The notes below the pieces were generated by a model. That model made no database searches. It was not told where the DNA came from and was given only the letters and a program-made list of their open reading frames with translations. 64,000 nucleotides of DNA from positions 62,001 through 126,000 of the forward strand of contig NZ_LQOT01000024.1 in NCBI RefSeq assembly GCF_002101585.1, read 5' to 3'. This DNA comes from Mycolicibacter engbaekii (GTDB taxonomy: Bacteria; Actinomycetota; Actinomycetes; Mycobacteriales; Mycobacteriaceae). This document shows, piece by piece, positions 1 to 7,995 of the stretch. A program made the translations under genes and the position numbers. Within the stretch, counting starts at the first letter, position 1; each line of letters begins with the position of its first letter.

Positions 1-604
1 CGATCGAGCTGGGTTGGGCCCCGAGTTTGGCGCGCAAGCGCTGGATGTGCACGTCGACTTTTCGCCGGCTGCCCTCGCCGCCCCATACCTCGCGGAGCAG
101 CCGGGTACGGGTGAACGCCTGGCCGGCATGCTGCACCAGATAGCTGAGCAGTTTGAACTCGGTGAGGGTGAGGCCGAGTTCGCGGTTGGCCAGGGACGCG
201 GTGAAACTGTCCGGGCGGATGACCAGCGCCCCGAATCGCACTGCGCTGTGGGCTGATCCGCTTCGGCGCGCCAGCGCCCGGTGTAGGCGCGCGTTGGCCT
301 CAAGCGGACCGGCGGTCGACACCAGTACGTCGTCCACCGGCCAGTCGAGGTCAACGGTGGCGAAGTCTTCGGCGGTCACCACGGCCACGACCGCAGGCCC
401 GAGGTCCCAGGCCGCGATCTTGCGACAGCTCTCGCGGGCACTGCACACGTCCGAGGATCCGTCCACCACTACCGCTTCGGCGTTGTGGCAGTCAGCCGGC
501 CCGGCGACGGCCAACGGTCCGCGGACCAGCGAATGCCCGAAGGCGCGCAACCCCGACAGCGACTTCTCGAACTCGTCGCTGTCGGTCAGTAACAGGATCT
601 CCAT
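1..604 (-). CDS. GlnR-like atypical response regulator (3' end cut by window edge)
   Basis: 201 codons are visible; the gene continues past base 1. The N-terminal ~115 residues resemble the degenerate receiver of GlnR-type orphan regulators, with VVVD at 45-48 at the usual phospho-acceptor place. Residues ~125-200 form an OmpR-type winged helix, with the LTEFKLL segment at 147-153 and VDVHIQRLRAKLG at 183-195. It probably binds DNA as a transcription factor. No histidine kinase is nearby, as expected for an orphan. The ATG at 602-604 follows a purine-poor leader. A SigF-type promoter lies about 55 bases upstream (660-684), which suggests it relays the SigF response. Family assignment is good; its target genes are unknown. 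Confidence 0.8.
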   Translation of the reverse strand, partial: MEILLLTDSDEFEKSLSGLRAFGHSLVRGPLAVAGPADCHNAEAVVVDGSSDVCSARESCRKIAAWDLGPAVVAVVTAEDFATVDLDWPVDDVLVSTAGPLEANARLHRALARRSGSAHSAVRFGALVIRPDSFTASLANRELGLTLTEFKLLSYLVQHAGQAFTRTRLLREVWGGEGSRRKVDVHIQRLRAKLGAQPSSI

Positions 605-659
605 GGTTGGCTCCGACTCGTGGATGCATTCGCCGTCAAGGCTTTCAGTACTGGTTTTA

Positions 660-684
660 ATACCCGATTTGCCGGGTGCGTAAC
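660..684 (-). promoter_or_regulatory. SigF-type promoter for the GlnR-like regulator
   Basis: On the minus strand GTTA (681-684) and GGGTAT (660-665) are separated by 15 bp, matching the mycobacterial SigF pattern GTTT-N15-17-GGGTAT with one -35 mismatch. It points at the regulator starting at 604. Confidence 0.55.
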
Positions 685-744
685 CGCCCGGAAGTAGCGA
701 CAGACCCGGCCCGCCTGGCAGACCGGGCCTGTCCTCCCCTCGGG

Positions 745-984
745 CTACTGGTGGGTCTGTTGGCGCGCTTCGGCGGCCTTCGCGCCCGCCTGGGCCGACT
801 CCGCCTCGGCCTGGTGCTTGGCGGCATCGCGCTGCGCCTCGCCCTTGTCCTGCTGCGCCCGGCCCTCGCGGACCGTCTCGTCGTCACCGGTAACGGTTCC
901 GATCACTTCCTTGGCCTTGCCCTTGACACCTTCCACGGCGCCTCGGACGCCGTCCTTGGTGGCGCGGCTCTTCTCGTCGGACAT
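745..984 (-). CDS. CsbD family stress protein
   Basis: 79 residues, small, very hydrophilic and rich in Ala, Glu, Lys and Gln. The N-terminal half matches the CsbD fold (VEGVKGKAKEVIGTVTGDDE, ~17-36), and the C-terminal half is a low-complexity Ala/Gln helix. CsbD proteins are abundant general-stress proteins of uncertain mechanism; mycobacterial members include the microaggregate-binding protein. The ATG is preceded by GAAGGGAG, a good ribosome site. A possible SigF promoter lies at 1046-1071. It stands alone between the regulator and a divergently oriented membrane gene. Confidence 0.85.
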   Translation of the reverse strand: MSDEKSRATKDGVRGAVEGVKGKAKEVIGTVTGDDETVREGRAQQDKGEAQRDAAKHQAEAESAQAGAKAAEARQQTHQ

Positions 985-1045
985 ACATGCTCCCTTCGTA
1001 ATGTGGCGGGCCTACGCGGTTCCCGGGTCCGCCACAATGGCAGGG

Positions 1046-1071
1046 CTTCCCGGGCTTCCGCGCGCTCAAAC
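1046..1071 (-). promoter_or_regulatory. Possible SigF promoter for csbD-like gene
   Basis: Minus strand GTTT (1068-1071), 16 bp, GGGAAG (1046-1051). The -10 differs from GGGTAT at two places, so this is weaker than the other candidates. It lies about 60 bp upstream of the CsbD start. Confidence 0.4.
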
Positions 1072-1130
1072 GTTGAACCCAGCGTTGAATCTTCTTGACG
1101 CAGCGGGCATCAGCGCGGACGGTGGGAGAC

Positions 1131-1502
1131 GTGGAACCATCGCAATCTGCTCACCGCGGTGATCGGCTGGGGCAGGAGGATGAGGAGGTCCGGGCGGCCA
1201 TCCGATTCGCCGGGCTGGTCGTCGTCGCGGCGTTGGTGTTCGTCGTCGTGGCCGTGCTGTGGGTGGGTTCCTGCGACCCGGCGTCGGCGTCGGCCGGGTG
1301 CGCACGGCCGTATCGGATCGTGCTGGCCGCCGGCGCTCCGGCGATCCTGGGCGCCGGCGCGCTGCGGGCCTTCGCGCGTACCTACCGGGTCTGGCGGGAG
1401 CGGGGCACATGGTGGGGCTGGCAGGGCGCGGGCTGGCTCCTGCTGACCTTGATGGTCGCCGTCGTGATGATGAGCACCGTACCGATCATCGGCATGGGTT
1501 GA
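1131..1502 (+). CDS. Small three-pass membrane protein
   Basis: 123 residues from the GTG at 1131; a TTG at 1095 would add 12 residues and has no better ribosome site. Three hydrophobic segments are clear: one near the N-terminus (FAGLVVVAALVFVVVAVLW), one centred on LAAGAPAILGAGALRAF, and one at the C-terminus (LLLTLMVAVVMMSTV). Two Cys residues flank the first loop. The layout resembles the 113-residue membrane protein at 11286-11627 (a similar Cys-containing loop after the first segment), so the two may be distant paralogs. I recognise no function. Start choice is uncertain. Confidence 0.6.
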   Translation: MEPSQSAHRGDRLGQEDEEVRAAIRFAGLVVVAALVFVVVAVLWVGSCDPASASAGCARPYRIVLAAGAPAILGAGALRAFARTYRVWRERGTWWGWQGAGWLLLTLMVAVVMMSTVPIIGMG

Positions 1503-1691
1503 CCGCGGTCGTCGTCCCTGATCATCGCCCGACACCTCGCTGTTGTGTCGCTGTGAACCTGCTGCGGGACAGGGCCTGACCCAAGCGCATCGGCATACGA
1601 TGGTTGGCAGGTCGCGGTCGGGGGCGCGCCCGGAAAAGCGGTGGAGTTCCCGGGGCGACCTTTACGGTCTGCGCACACGAGGAGGATCGCG

Positions 1692-2003
1692 ATGGGCGAC
1701 ACATTTCACGACCCCGTCGACCATGTCCGGACGACCCGGCCCCATGCGGGCCGCGCCATGATCGACGTGTTGGGCTGGCCCGGTTACTCCCTGCTGGTGG
1801 TGGGGATGGTGGCCGCAATCGCCTGCCTCGCCGCATTCGGAACCGGTCATGAGCGTCAGGGGGTGGAGGTGGCGGTTTTGGCGGTGCTCGCGGCCAGCCT
1901 CGGCACGGTATGGCTGCTGTTCGAAGATCGCCGGATCGGCAGGGTGAACCGGCAGTGGCACATGGCTCACGCTGAGGCGCCTCGGCAGCCCTCCAGACGA
2001 TAA
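1692..2003 (+). CDS. usfY: UsfY, small membrane protein upstream of the sigF operon
   Basis: 103 residues. The N-terminus (MGDTFHDPVDHVRTTRPHAG) is what I know from UsfY of the sigF locus (Rv3288c in M. tuberculosis), followed by two hydrophobic segments (~33-50 and ~58-76) and a basic tail. Function is unknown; the family tracks SigF. GGAGG at 1681-1685 precedes the ATG at 1692 with good spacing, so the longer reading from 1641 is rejected. A strong hairpin at 2018-2048 lies just after the stop and probably separates it from rsbW. Confidence 0.85.
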   Translation: MGDTFHDPVDHVRTTRPHAGRAMIDVLGWPGYSLLVVGMVAAIACLAAFGTGHERQGVEVAVLAVLAASLGTVWLLFEDRRIGRVNRQWHMAHAEAPRQPSRR

Positions 2004-2017
2004 CCCGGGGGGTCACG

Positions 2018-2048
2018 GCGGCCCGGCCGGGCGTCCCGGCCGGGCCGC
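2018..2048. terminator. Perfect 14-bp hairpin after usfY
   Basis: GCGGCCCGGCCGGG (2018-2031), a 3-nt loop, then its exact complement (2035-2048). There is no U-tract, as is common for mycobacterial terminators. It lies 15 bp past the usfY stop and before the rsbW promoter candidate. Confidence 0.65.
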
Positions 2049-2071
2049 TGCGTGGCGGGGGCGGGGATCAG

Positions 2072-2097
2072 GATTGAACTACGCGGTCAGGGGGTAC
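2072..2097 (+). promoter_or_regulatory. Candidate SigF promoter upstream of rsbW-sigF
   Basis: GATT (2072-2075), 16 bp, GGGTAC (2092-2097). One -35 mismatch and one -10 variant. Position is right for the autoregulated usfX/rsbW promoter known from M. tuberculosis, about 150 bp before the rsbW start. Confidence 0.45.
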
Positions 2098-2246
2098 AGA
2101 CGTTCCATGACTGATCTTTGGCCAGTCGGCGTGCGATGTTGACGGTTTCTGCAGAAGGCGGGATGCGACAGGGCCTGCGGGCGAGGGTGGTGAGCAGTCG
2201 AGTGACACGCAGCAGTAGTCTCGGTCCGATTCCGCCGGGAGGCCTC

Positions 2247-2684
2247 ATGACCGACATCCACAGTGACCCGACCCAGCGGGCGTGCAGTGAGCGGGCAGTT
2301 GAGCTGCGGGTCTCGCCCAGACTGGAAAGTCTGGCAGTGGTGCGCATGCTTGTCGGTGCGATCGCCACATTCGAGGATCTCGACGTCGACACCGTCGCCG
2401 ACCTGCGGCTGGCGATCGACGAGCTGTGTACCCAGCTGATCCGCAGCGCGGCGCCCGGCGCCATGCTGACGGTGGTCGTCGACCCGCACGACGACAGGGT
2501 CACCATTCAGGCGTCGGCAGCCGGTGACGGGGCCGGCGTGCTGGCCCCGGGGAGTTTCAGCTGGCACGTACTGACCTCGCTGGTCGACGACGTGCAGACG
2601 TTTCGGGGCGGCCATGAGTCCGACAGCCCGGGTGAGGTATTCGGGGTTACGCTGACAACCCGCCGGGCGGACTCCGAGCGGTGA
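2247..2684 (+). CDS. rsbW: Anti-sigma factor of SigF (RsbW/UsfX)
   Basis: 145 residues, typical of the RsbW/SpoIIAB HATPase-like family. The N-box region is LRLAIDELCTQLI (~52-64). Family members bind SigF and hold it inactive until a STAS antagonist displaces it. GGGAGG just before the ATG at 2247 fixes the start; the reading from 2118 adds 43 residues without support. The stop overlaps the sigF GTG by 3 bases (GTGA), so the two are translationally coupled. Two STAS proteins and two other HATPase proteins in the next 30 kb are plausible partners. Confidence 0.92.
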   Translation: MTDIHSDPTQRACSERAVELRVSPRLESLAVVRMLVGAIATFEDLDVDTVADLRLAIDELCTQLIRSAAPGAMLTVVVDPHDDRVTIQASAAGDGAGVLAPGSFSWHVLTSLVDDVQTFRGGHESDSPGEVFGVTLTTRRADSER

Positions 2685-3469
2685 CTCCGCGTGCCGCCGA
2701 CAGCGGCTCACAGTCCGGCTCGGAGTATTCCGATGTCGGCGATATGTTTCGGGAGCTGGCGCAATACGAACCCGGGTCGCCGGACTTCCGCAATCGCAAA
2801 GACAAGATCGTCGAACGGTGTCTGCCACTGGCGGATCACATCGCTCGCCGCTTCGAGGGACGCGGCGAGTTGCGAGACGACTTGGTTCAGGTCGCGCGGG
2901 TGGGTCTGGTCAACGCCGTGACGCGCTTTGACGTCGAGACCGGCTCGGATTTCGTCTCTTTCGCTGTGCCGACCATCATGGGCGAGGTCCGCCGCCACTT
3001 CCGCGACAACAGTTGGTCGGTCAAGGTGCCCCGCCGGCTCAAGGAACTGCACCTGCGGCTGGGCATGGCGACGGCTGAACTGTCCCAGCGACTGGGCAGG
3101 GCGCCCACCGCCTCGGAACTGGCGACCGAGCTGGAGCTGGGCCGTGACGAGGTGGTGGAAGGACTGGTCGCGGGAAGCTCCTACAACACGCTGTCCATCG
3201 ACGGTGGCGGCAGTTCGGATGAGGACGACGTCCGTTCGATCGCTGACACGCTCGGTGACGTCGATGCCCGGATGAACCGGATTGAGGATCGAGAGGCTTT
3301 GCGGCCCTTGCTGGAAGCCCTGCCGGAACGTGAACGCACCGTGCTGGTGCTGCGGTTCTTCGAGTCGATGACCCAGACGCAGATCGCGGAGCGGGTCGGT
3401 ATCTCGCAGATGCACGTGTCGCGCCTGCTGGCAAAGTCGCTGGCGAAGCTGCGCGACCAGCTGCAGTAG
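2681..3469 (+). CDS. sigF: RNA polymerase sigma factor SigF
   Basis: 262 residues, a full group 3 SigB/SigF/WhiG-type sigma factor. Region 2 contains RDDLVQVARVGLVNAVTRFD (~65-84). Region 3 covers ~110-175, and region 4 ends with the helix-turn-helix around MTQTQIAERVGISQMHVSRL (~230-249). It directs polymerase to stress and stationary-phase promoters of GTTT-N15-17-GGGTAT type, many of which occur downstream in this window. GTG start, overlapping the rsbW stop. The stop is only 3 bp from the stop of the convergent FAD/Rieske gene; in M. tuberculosis the convergent neighbour is accA3. Confidence 0.96.
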   Translation: MTPRAADSGSQSGSEYSDVGDMFRELAQYEPGSPDFRNRKDKIVERCLPLADHIARRFEGRGELRDDLVQVARVGLVNAVTRFDVETGSDFVSFAVPTIMGEVRRHFRDNSWSVKVPRRLKELHLRLGMATAELSQRLGRAPTASELATELELGRDEVVEGLVAGSSYNTLSIDGGGSSDEDDVRSIADTLGDVDARMNRIEDREALRPLLEALPERERTVLVLRFFESMTQTQIAERVGISQMHVSRLLAKSLAKLRDQLQ

Positions 3470-3472
3470 GGC

Positions 3473-4978
3473 TCAGCTGCTGGCGGTCAGGCCGCGGGTG
3501 GCCGGACCTTCCAGCAGGGTGCCGTCGGGGGCGAAGCGCGAGCCGTGCAGCGGGCACTCCCAGGCCAAGTCGGCGTCGTTCCAGGTGACGATGCCGCCCA
3601 GATGCGGGCAGACCGGTGAGAGGCGGTGCTCCACGCCGTCCACCCGGCACTGGGCCTGCAGGTGCCACGGGGGACCGCTGACCACACCGGCGTCCTTTCC
3701 CAAGAAGTGCTGGCCGATGTGTGTCGTCGGCGTGATCCAGCCCTTGGCCAGATTGAGGCCGACAGCGAAATTGGCCGCCGCGGCCTCGGGCAGCCCGCGG
3801 AGCTCACGAGGACTCCAACTGGCGAACGCCCGGTCCCACTCGGGTCGCTCGCCCAGCAGCCGGCCCGACAACGCCAGCGCTGCGGCTGCCCCGTTGGTCA
3901 TGCCCCATTTGTTGAAACCCGTCGCCACGTACGTGGTGTCGTTTCCGGGCAGGATGGGACCGACGTAGGGCAGCTCGTCGACGGGGGCGTAGTCCTGCGC
4001 CGACCACAGGTGCGTGCGGGTCGCGCCCGGGTAATGCCGGACTGCCCACGACTCCAGTTCGGCGAGCGCATCGATCGGGTACTTCTCGCGGCCGACGGTG
4101 TGCCCGGCCCCACCGACCAGCAGGCGCCGCGAGCCGTTGACCGGTGCATAGCGCAGCGATCGGGTCGGCGAATCGGTGGAGATCATCATGGGCCGGGTGA
4201 TCTCGCCGGGCACGTCGAACGCCATGCAGTAGGACCGGCTGGGTTTGACCCGGGCGAAGTACCCGCCGCGGTCCAGGATCGGGATGCCGGTGGCCAATAT
4301 CAGTTGGTTGGCATGCACCTCGGTCTGGCCGCGCGGGCCGTTCACGTCCAGGTGAAGGCCGCGGTGTTTGCTTGAAACACGTTGCACACGTGCATGTTCC
4401 AGAAGTTGTCCGCCATGTGCGAGCAGTTCGGCGCGCAGAGCGTCCAGGAAGGGCATCGGGTCGAACTGTGCCTGCTCGGCCAGTCGCACGCCGCCGTGGT
4501 AGCTGAACGGTACGTCGGCGTGCGGCTCCCACGTCACCGGCAGCCCCAGCGCGCGGCAGGCCTCGAACTCCGCGCGCGCGGCCGCCACGCCGCGCTCGGA
4601 CTGCGCGAAGCTGTAGGCGTCCTCACGCTGGACCGCGACCCCGGCCGCCGCGCAGAACGCCAGCAGCCAGTCCTGTCCGGCGCGGTTGCCCTCCAGGTAC
4701 TCCCCGGCCAGGCGTTTGCCCTGTTTGGCCCAGATCGCCGACAGTTGCGTGCCCTGCAGCAGACTGATCTTGGCCGTGGTGTTGCCGGTCGCGCAGGAAC
4801 CGACGGTCCGGGCCTCCAGCACCAGCACGTCGCGTCCGGCCCGCGCCAGCAGCACCGCGGTCATCAGACCGGTGATACCGGCGCCTGCCACCACCACGTC
4901 GGCGAAGCCGGGCAGGTCTTCGGCGGTACCCGAGTGCGGTGAGGTCGCGATCCGGTCGGCGAGCCACAAGGACGTCAT
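3473..4978 (-). CDS. FAD-dependent oxidoreductase with C-terminal Rieske domain
   Basis: 501 residues. An N-terminal dinucleotide fold (VVVAGAGITGLMTAVLLARAG, ~28-48) starts a DAO-type FAD domain filling ~25-400. A complete Rieske 2Fe-2S site lies at the C-terminus: C457-P-H459 and C475-P-L-H478. The protein probably oxidises an amine or amino acid, passing electrons through the cluster; the substrate cannot be told. No signal peptide. It has its own SigF-type promoter (4988-5012) back-to-back with that of the hemerythrin gene. Convergent with sigF. Confidence 0.88.
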   Translation of the reverse strand: MTSLWLADRIATSPHSGTAEDLPGFADVVVAGAGITGLMTAVLLARAGRDVLVLEARTVGSCATGNTTAKISLLQGTQLSAIWAKQGKRLAGEYLEGNRAGQDWLLAFCAAAGVAVQREDAYSFAQSERGVAAARAEFEACRALGLPVTWEPHADVPFSYHGGVRLAEQAQFDPMPFLDALRAELLAHGGQLLEHARVQRVSSKHRGLHLDVNGPRGQTEVHANQLILATGIPILDRGGYFARVKPSRSYCMAFDVPGEITRPMMISTDSPTRSLRYAPVNGSRRLLVGGAGHTVGREKYPIDALAELESWAVRHYPGATRTHLWSAQDYAPVDELPYVGPILPGNDTTYVATGFNKWGMTNGAAAALALSGRLLGERPEWDRAFASWSPRELRGLPEAAAANFAVGLNLAKGWITPTTHIGQHFLGKDAGVVSGPPWHLQAQCRVDGVEHRLSPVCPHLGGIVTWNDADLAWECPLHGSRFAPDGTLLEGPATRGLTASS

Positions 4979-4987
4979 GTTCGATCA

Positions 4988-5012
4988 GTACCCCGCGCGA
5001 CGCCGGTGAAAC
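4988..5012 (-). promoter_or_regulatory. SigF promoter for FAD/Rieske gene
   Basis: Minus strand GTTT (5009-5012), 15 bp, GGGTAC (4988-4993). The -10 is only 9 bp from the ATG at 4978, so the transcript would be almost leaderless. Its -35 lies 6 bp from the -35 of the divergent promoter at 5019-5043. Confidence 0.75.
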
Positions 5013-5018
5013 GTGCCG

Positions 5019-5043
5019 GTTTCGGACCTATCCGGGTGGGTAT
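5019..5043 (+). promoter_or_regulatory. SigF promoter for hemerythrin gene
   Basis: GTTT (5019-5022), 15 bp, GGGTAT (5038-5043): a full match to the SigF consensus. It is followed after 53 bp by the hemerythrin ATG with a GGGGAGGGG ribosome site. Confidence 0.8.
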
Positions 5044-5096
5044 GCGACCGAGCGGGTTCGGAGCCGGACTCATCATCGACCGGGGAGGGGAAACCC

Positions 5097-5681
5097 ATGG
5101 ACGCATTGAGCTTTCTGCGCGCAGACCACGAAAGCGTATTGGGGATGTTGGAGGTTCTCGACGGCGCGTCGCGCGGCGACGGTGCGCAGCAGAGCGGGTT
5201 GGGGACCATGGTCACCAACCTGGTGATCGCCGAGTCTCAACACGAGGCGGTCGAGGAGCAGCTGTTCTGGCCTGCTGTGCGTGCTGCGCTCGACGACGGA
5301 GACCATCTGGCCGACCACGCCATTGCGCAGGAGGAGGCCGGCAAGCAACTGCTGCAAGAGCTGGAGAACGGCCACCCCGGCGAGCCCGAATTTCACCGTG
5401 CGCTCGAAGAATTCATCGCCGCGGCCCGCGAACACATCAGTTACGAGGAGACCATCGTGTGGCCGCCATTCGCTGCGGCGGTCGGTACTGAGGAGCTCGA
5501 GAAGCTGGGCGACAGAATGCAGGCCGCGAAGAAGATTGCCCCGACCCGGCCGCACCCCAACGCCCCGTCGGGGGGCCTGGCCCAGAACACGGTGGGCTTG
5601 GCCGCCGCCGCCGCCGACCACCTGCGCGACCGGCTCAGCGGCCGGGCTGCCGACAACCCGCCCGACGCCCCCAAGAGCTGA
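5097..5681 (+). CDS. Hemerythrin HHE domain protein 1
   Basis: 194 residues. A four-helix HHE domain fills ~1-150, with iron-ligand candidates in LRADHESV (H9), ESQHEAVEEQLFW, DHLADHAIAQEE and AREHISYEET. The tail has an IAPTRPHP motif that recurs in the second hemerythrin of this window (13176-13736). Proteins of this kind bind a di-iron centre; mycobacterial members are linked to oxidative and nitrosative stress. GGGGAGGGG before ATG 5097 fixes the start, removing 28 residues of the longer reading. Cytoplasmic, no signal peptide. Followed by a terminator-like hairpin. Confidence 0.9.
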   Translation: MDALSFLRADHESVLGMLEVLDGASRGDGAQQSGLGTMVTNLVIAESQHEAVEEQLFWPAVRAALDDGDHLADHAIAQEEAGKQLLQELENGHPGEPEFHRALEEFIAAAREHISYEETIVWPPFAAAVGTEELEKLGDRMQAAKKIAPTRPHPNAPSGGLAQNTVGLAAAAADHLRDRLSGRAADNPPDAPKS

Positions 5682-5702
5682 ACCGGCGGGCGCTTGGGGG
5701 CG
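5666..5702. terminator. Bidirectional terminator between hemerythrin and manganese catalase
   Basis: CGCCCCCAAG (5666-5675) pairs exactly with CTTGGGGGCG (5693-5702). The hemerythrin stop codon is in the loop. It lies between two convergent genes. Confidence 0.6.
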
Positions 5703-5728
5703 AAGGGTAGATCTGGTATTGCCTGGTA

Positions 5729-6619
5729 TTACGTTGTGGCGCTGTGCTGTTCGTGTGCGAAGGGCTTTTCCGCATGGACCGCGGGGCTACCCTCGGGGTT
5801 GTCCTGCGGGCCGCGGTTGCGTCGAACGGAACCGTCGAGCCACTCTCGAGTCGGCGTCTTGATGTACTCCCACTCCATGCCCTGCGGCCACGGGCCCTGG
5901 CCCTGGTTCCAGGGACCGCGGCTGGACTCCCCTTCGGAGAGGTTGAACGCCACGTTCTGGAAGCGCTCGTCGCCCGGCGCCTGGCCGGGCGGGAAGTTGA
6001 CCGGCAACTCGTTGAGCGCGGCGGTGAACTGCTGGAAATGGGTGACTTCGCGGGTCATCAGAAAGGTCAGGGTGTCCTGGACCCCGGGGTCATCGGTGAA
6101 CTGTTTGAGGTATTCGTAGACGACCTTGGCCCGCGACTCGGCGCCGAGGTTGCTGCGCAAGTCCACTGATGGGTCGCCGTTGGCGTTGATGTAGGCGCCG
6201 GTGAACGGGGTGCCCGCGGCGTTGCTGACGTGCGGCCCCCCACCGGTCTCCACGAAGTGCAGCGGATTGAGGGCGACGTGGTGCAGGAGCTGCTCTCGTC
6301 CGTCGTGGCTGGACACCGCCGGCATCCAGTCGCAGCGCTCATTGGCATTCTTCAGATCGTCGTTGAGGCCGTCGAGCAGCATGGTGATCAGCGAACCGAC
6401 CATCTCGAGATGGCTCAGCTCCTCGGTGGCGATATCCATGAACAGGTCGTACATCTTCGGATTCTTGCGGCGCAGGATGAACGCCTGGGTGAAGTACTGG
6501 ATCGCCGCCTTGAGTTCGCCGTTCTCGCCACCGAACTGCTCCTGCAGCAGCCGGGCGAATCGCGGGTCCGGCCGCTCGACCCGGACCTCGAACTGCATCT
6601 CCTTGTTGTGCACGAACAT
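5729..6619 (-). CDS. Manganese catalase family protein
   Basis: 296 residues, close to the family length. A ferritin-like bundle carries the metal ligands: E in GELKAAIQYFTQAF, the EExxH-type ATEELSHLEMVG (~66-77), the segment around NPLHFVE, and E and H in MTREVTHFQQF (~180-190). It converts hydrogen peroxide to water and oxygen at a di-manganese site. The C-terminus ends in a long hydrophilic tail. The ATG at 6619 follows GAGGGAGTC; the open frame runs on to 7660 only as an antisense shadow of the neighbouring dehydrogenase. It is driven by its own SigF promoter at 6659-6683. Confidence 0.9.
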   Translation of the reverse strand: MFVHNKEMQFEVRVERPDPRFARLLQEQFGGENGELKAAIQYFTQAFILRRKNPKMYDLFMDIATEELSHLEMVGSLITMLLDGLNDDLKNANERCDWMPAVSSHDGREQLLHHVALNPLHFVETGGGPHVSNAAGTPFTGAYINANGDPSVDLRSNLGAESRAKVVYEYLKQFTDDPGVQDTLTFLMTREVTHFQQFTAALNELPVNFPPGQAPGDERFQNVAFNLSEGESSRGPWNQGQGPWPQGMEWEYIKTPTREWLDGSVRRNRGPQDNPEGSPAVHAEKPFAHEQHSATT

Positions 6620-6658
6620 GGTGACTCCCTCGGGCAATGCTGGATTGTTCACTGCGGC

Positions 6659-6683
6659 GTACCCGCCTGCGCCACGGCCAAAC
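6659..6683 (-). promoter_or_regulatory. SigF promoter for manganese catalase
   Basis: Minus strand GTTT (6680-6683), 15 bp, GGGTAC (6659-6664), 39 bp from the catalase start. Diverges from the promoter at 6721-6746. Confidence 0.75.
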
Positions 6684-6720
6684 CTTGCGGCGGAGACCGG
6701 CGAACGCCGGTGGGCAACGG

Positions 6721-6746
6721 GTTTGCATCGTGGAGCCCGCGGGTAG
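6721..6746 (+). promoter_or_regulatory. SigF promoter for zinc dehydrogenase
   Basis: GTTT (6721-6724), 16 bp, GGGTAG (6741-6746). The start codon at 6776 has AAGGGAGGCGAC as ribosome site. Confidence 0.7.
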
Positions 6747-6775
6747 CCGGGCGGTGACACAAGGGAGGCGACCTT

Positions 6776-7954
6776 ATGCGGGCAGTCACATGGCAGGCCA
6801 AGCGCAAAGTCCAGGTCGACACCGTCCCGGACCCGAAGATCGAGCAGCCCACCGATGCTGTGATCGAGGTGACGACCACCAACATCTGCGGGTCTGATCT
6901 GCACCTCTACGAGGTGCTCGGTGCGTTCATGGACCCCGGCGACATCCTCGGGCACGAGCCGATCGGCATCGTGGTCGAGGTAGGCCGAGAGGTCAGCAAC
7001 CTCAAGCCGGGAGACCGGGTGGTCATCCCGTTCCAGATCGCCTGCGGCAACTGCGGCATGTGCCGCCGCGGTCTGCCGACTCAATGCGACACCACCCGGG
7101 TGCGTGATCAGGACACCGGTGCGGCGCTGTTCGGGTATTCCAAGCTCTACGGCCAGGTCCCCGGCGCGCAGGCGCAGTACCTGCGGGTGCCGCAGGCTTC
7201 CTATACCCACATCAAAGTTCCTGAGGGTCCGCCGGATTCCCGGTTCGTCTACCTCTCGGATGTGTTGCCGACCGCGATGCAGGCCGTGGAGTACGCAGCC
7301 ATCCCCGACGGCGGTTCGGTGACGGTGCTGGGACTGGGACCGATCGGTGACATGGCGGCCCGGATCGCCGCCCACCAGGGGGCCCGGGTGATCGGCGTGG
7401 ACCGGGTGCCCGAGCGGCTGGGGCGGTTGGCCCGCCGCGGCATCGAGGTCATCGATATGCGCGAGGTGTCCGACCTCGCCGAGGTGATCCGCGACAGGAC
7501 CGCGGGGCAGGGGACCGATGCGGTGATCGACGCCGTGGGCATGGAGGCGCACGGCTCCGGTGGCGCCAAGGCCGTGCAGCAGCTGAGCTCGCTTCTGCCG
7601 GATGCCGTCGCCGGGCCGTTGATCAGCAAGGCCGGTATCGACCGGCTCGCCGCGCTGCACTCGGCGATCGAGATCGTGCGTCGCGGCGGCACCATTTCGG
7701 TGGTCGGTGTCTACGGCGGCAAGCTCGACCCGCTACCGATGTTCACCCTGTTCGACAAGCAGATCACGCTGCGGATGGGGCAGGCCAACGTCAAGCCGCG
7801 GGTCGACACCCTGATGGGGTGGCTGACCGACGACGACCCCCTCGGCGTCGACACCTTCGCCACCCACGAACTGTCGCTCGAACAGGCCCCGCACGCGTAC
7901 AAGATATTTCAGGAAAAGCGCGACGGCGCCGTGAAGATCACGCTCAAGCCGTAG
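6776..7954 (+). CDS. Zinc-dependent alcohol/formaldehyde dehydrogenase-like protein
   Basis: 392 residues, medium-chain dehydrogenase family. Catalytic zinc ligands are C38 and the HE pair at 60-61. The structural zinc site has C90, C93, C96 and C104. The Rossmann motif is VTVLGLGPIGDMA at ~182-194. The length and insert pattern resemble the glutathione-dependent formaldehyde dehydrogenase-like subgroup often found in stress loci, where the true substrate is not known. It probably oxidises or reduces an alcohol/aldehyde with NAD(P). Preceded by a SigF promoter and a strong ribosome site; the next gene is convergent. Confidence 0.85.
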   Translation: MRAVTWQAKRKVQVDTVPDPKIEQPTDAVIEVTTTNICGSDLHLYEVLGAFMDPGDILGHEPIGIVVEVGREVSNLKPGDRVVIPFQIACGNCGMCRRGLPTQCDTTRVRDQDTGAALFGYSKLYGQVPGAQAQYLRVPQASYTHIKVPEGPPDSRFVYLSDVLPTAMQAVEYAAIPDGGSVTVLGLGPIGDMAARIAAHQGARVIGVDRVPERLGRLARRGIEVIDMREVSDLAEVIRDRTAGQGTDAVIDAVGMEAHGSGGAKAVQQLSSLLPDAVAGPLISKAGIDRLAALHSAIEIVRRGGTISVVGVYGGKLDPLPMFTLFDKQITLRMGQANVKPRVDTLMGWLTDDDPLGVDTFATHELSLEQAPHAYKIFQEKRDGAVKITLKP

Positions 7955-7995
7955 GGCGCCGGGCGCTCGCCCCGCGAGTCAGCGCGCCCCGCGAG

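Noticed and set aside
5729..7660. 643-codon manganese catalase with long N-terminal extension
   Set aside because: The extension is antisense to the zinc dehydrogenase; the ATG at 6619 with a ribosome site and SigF promoter gives the normal length.
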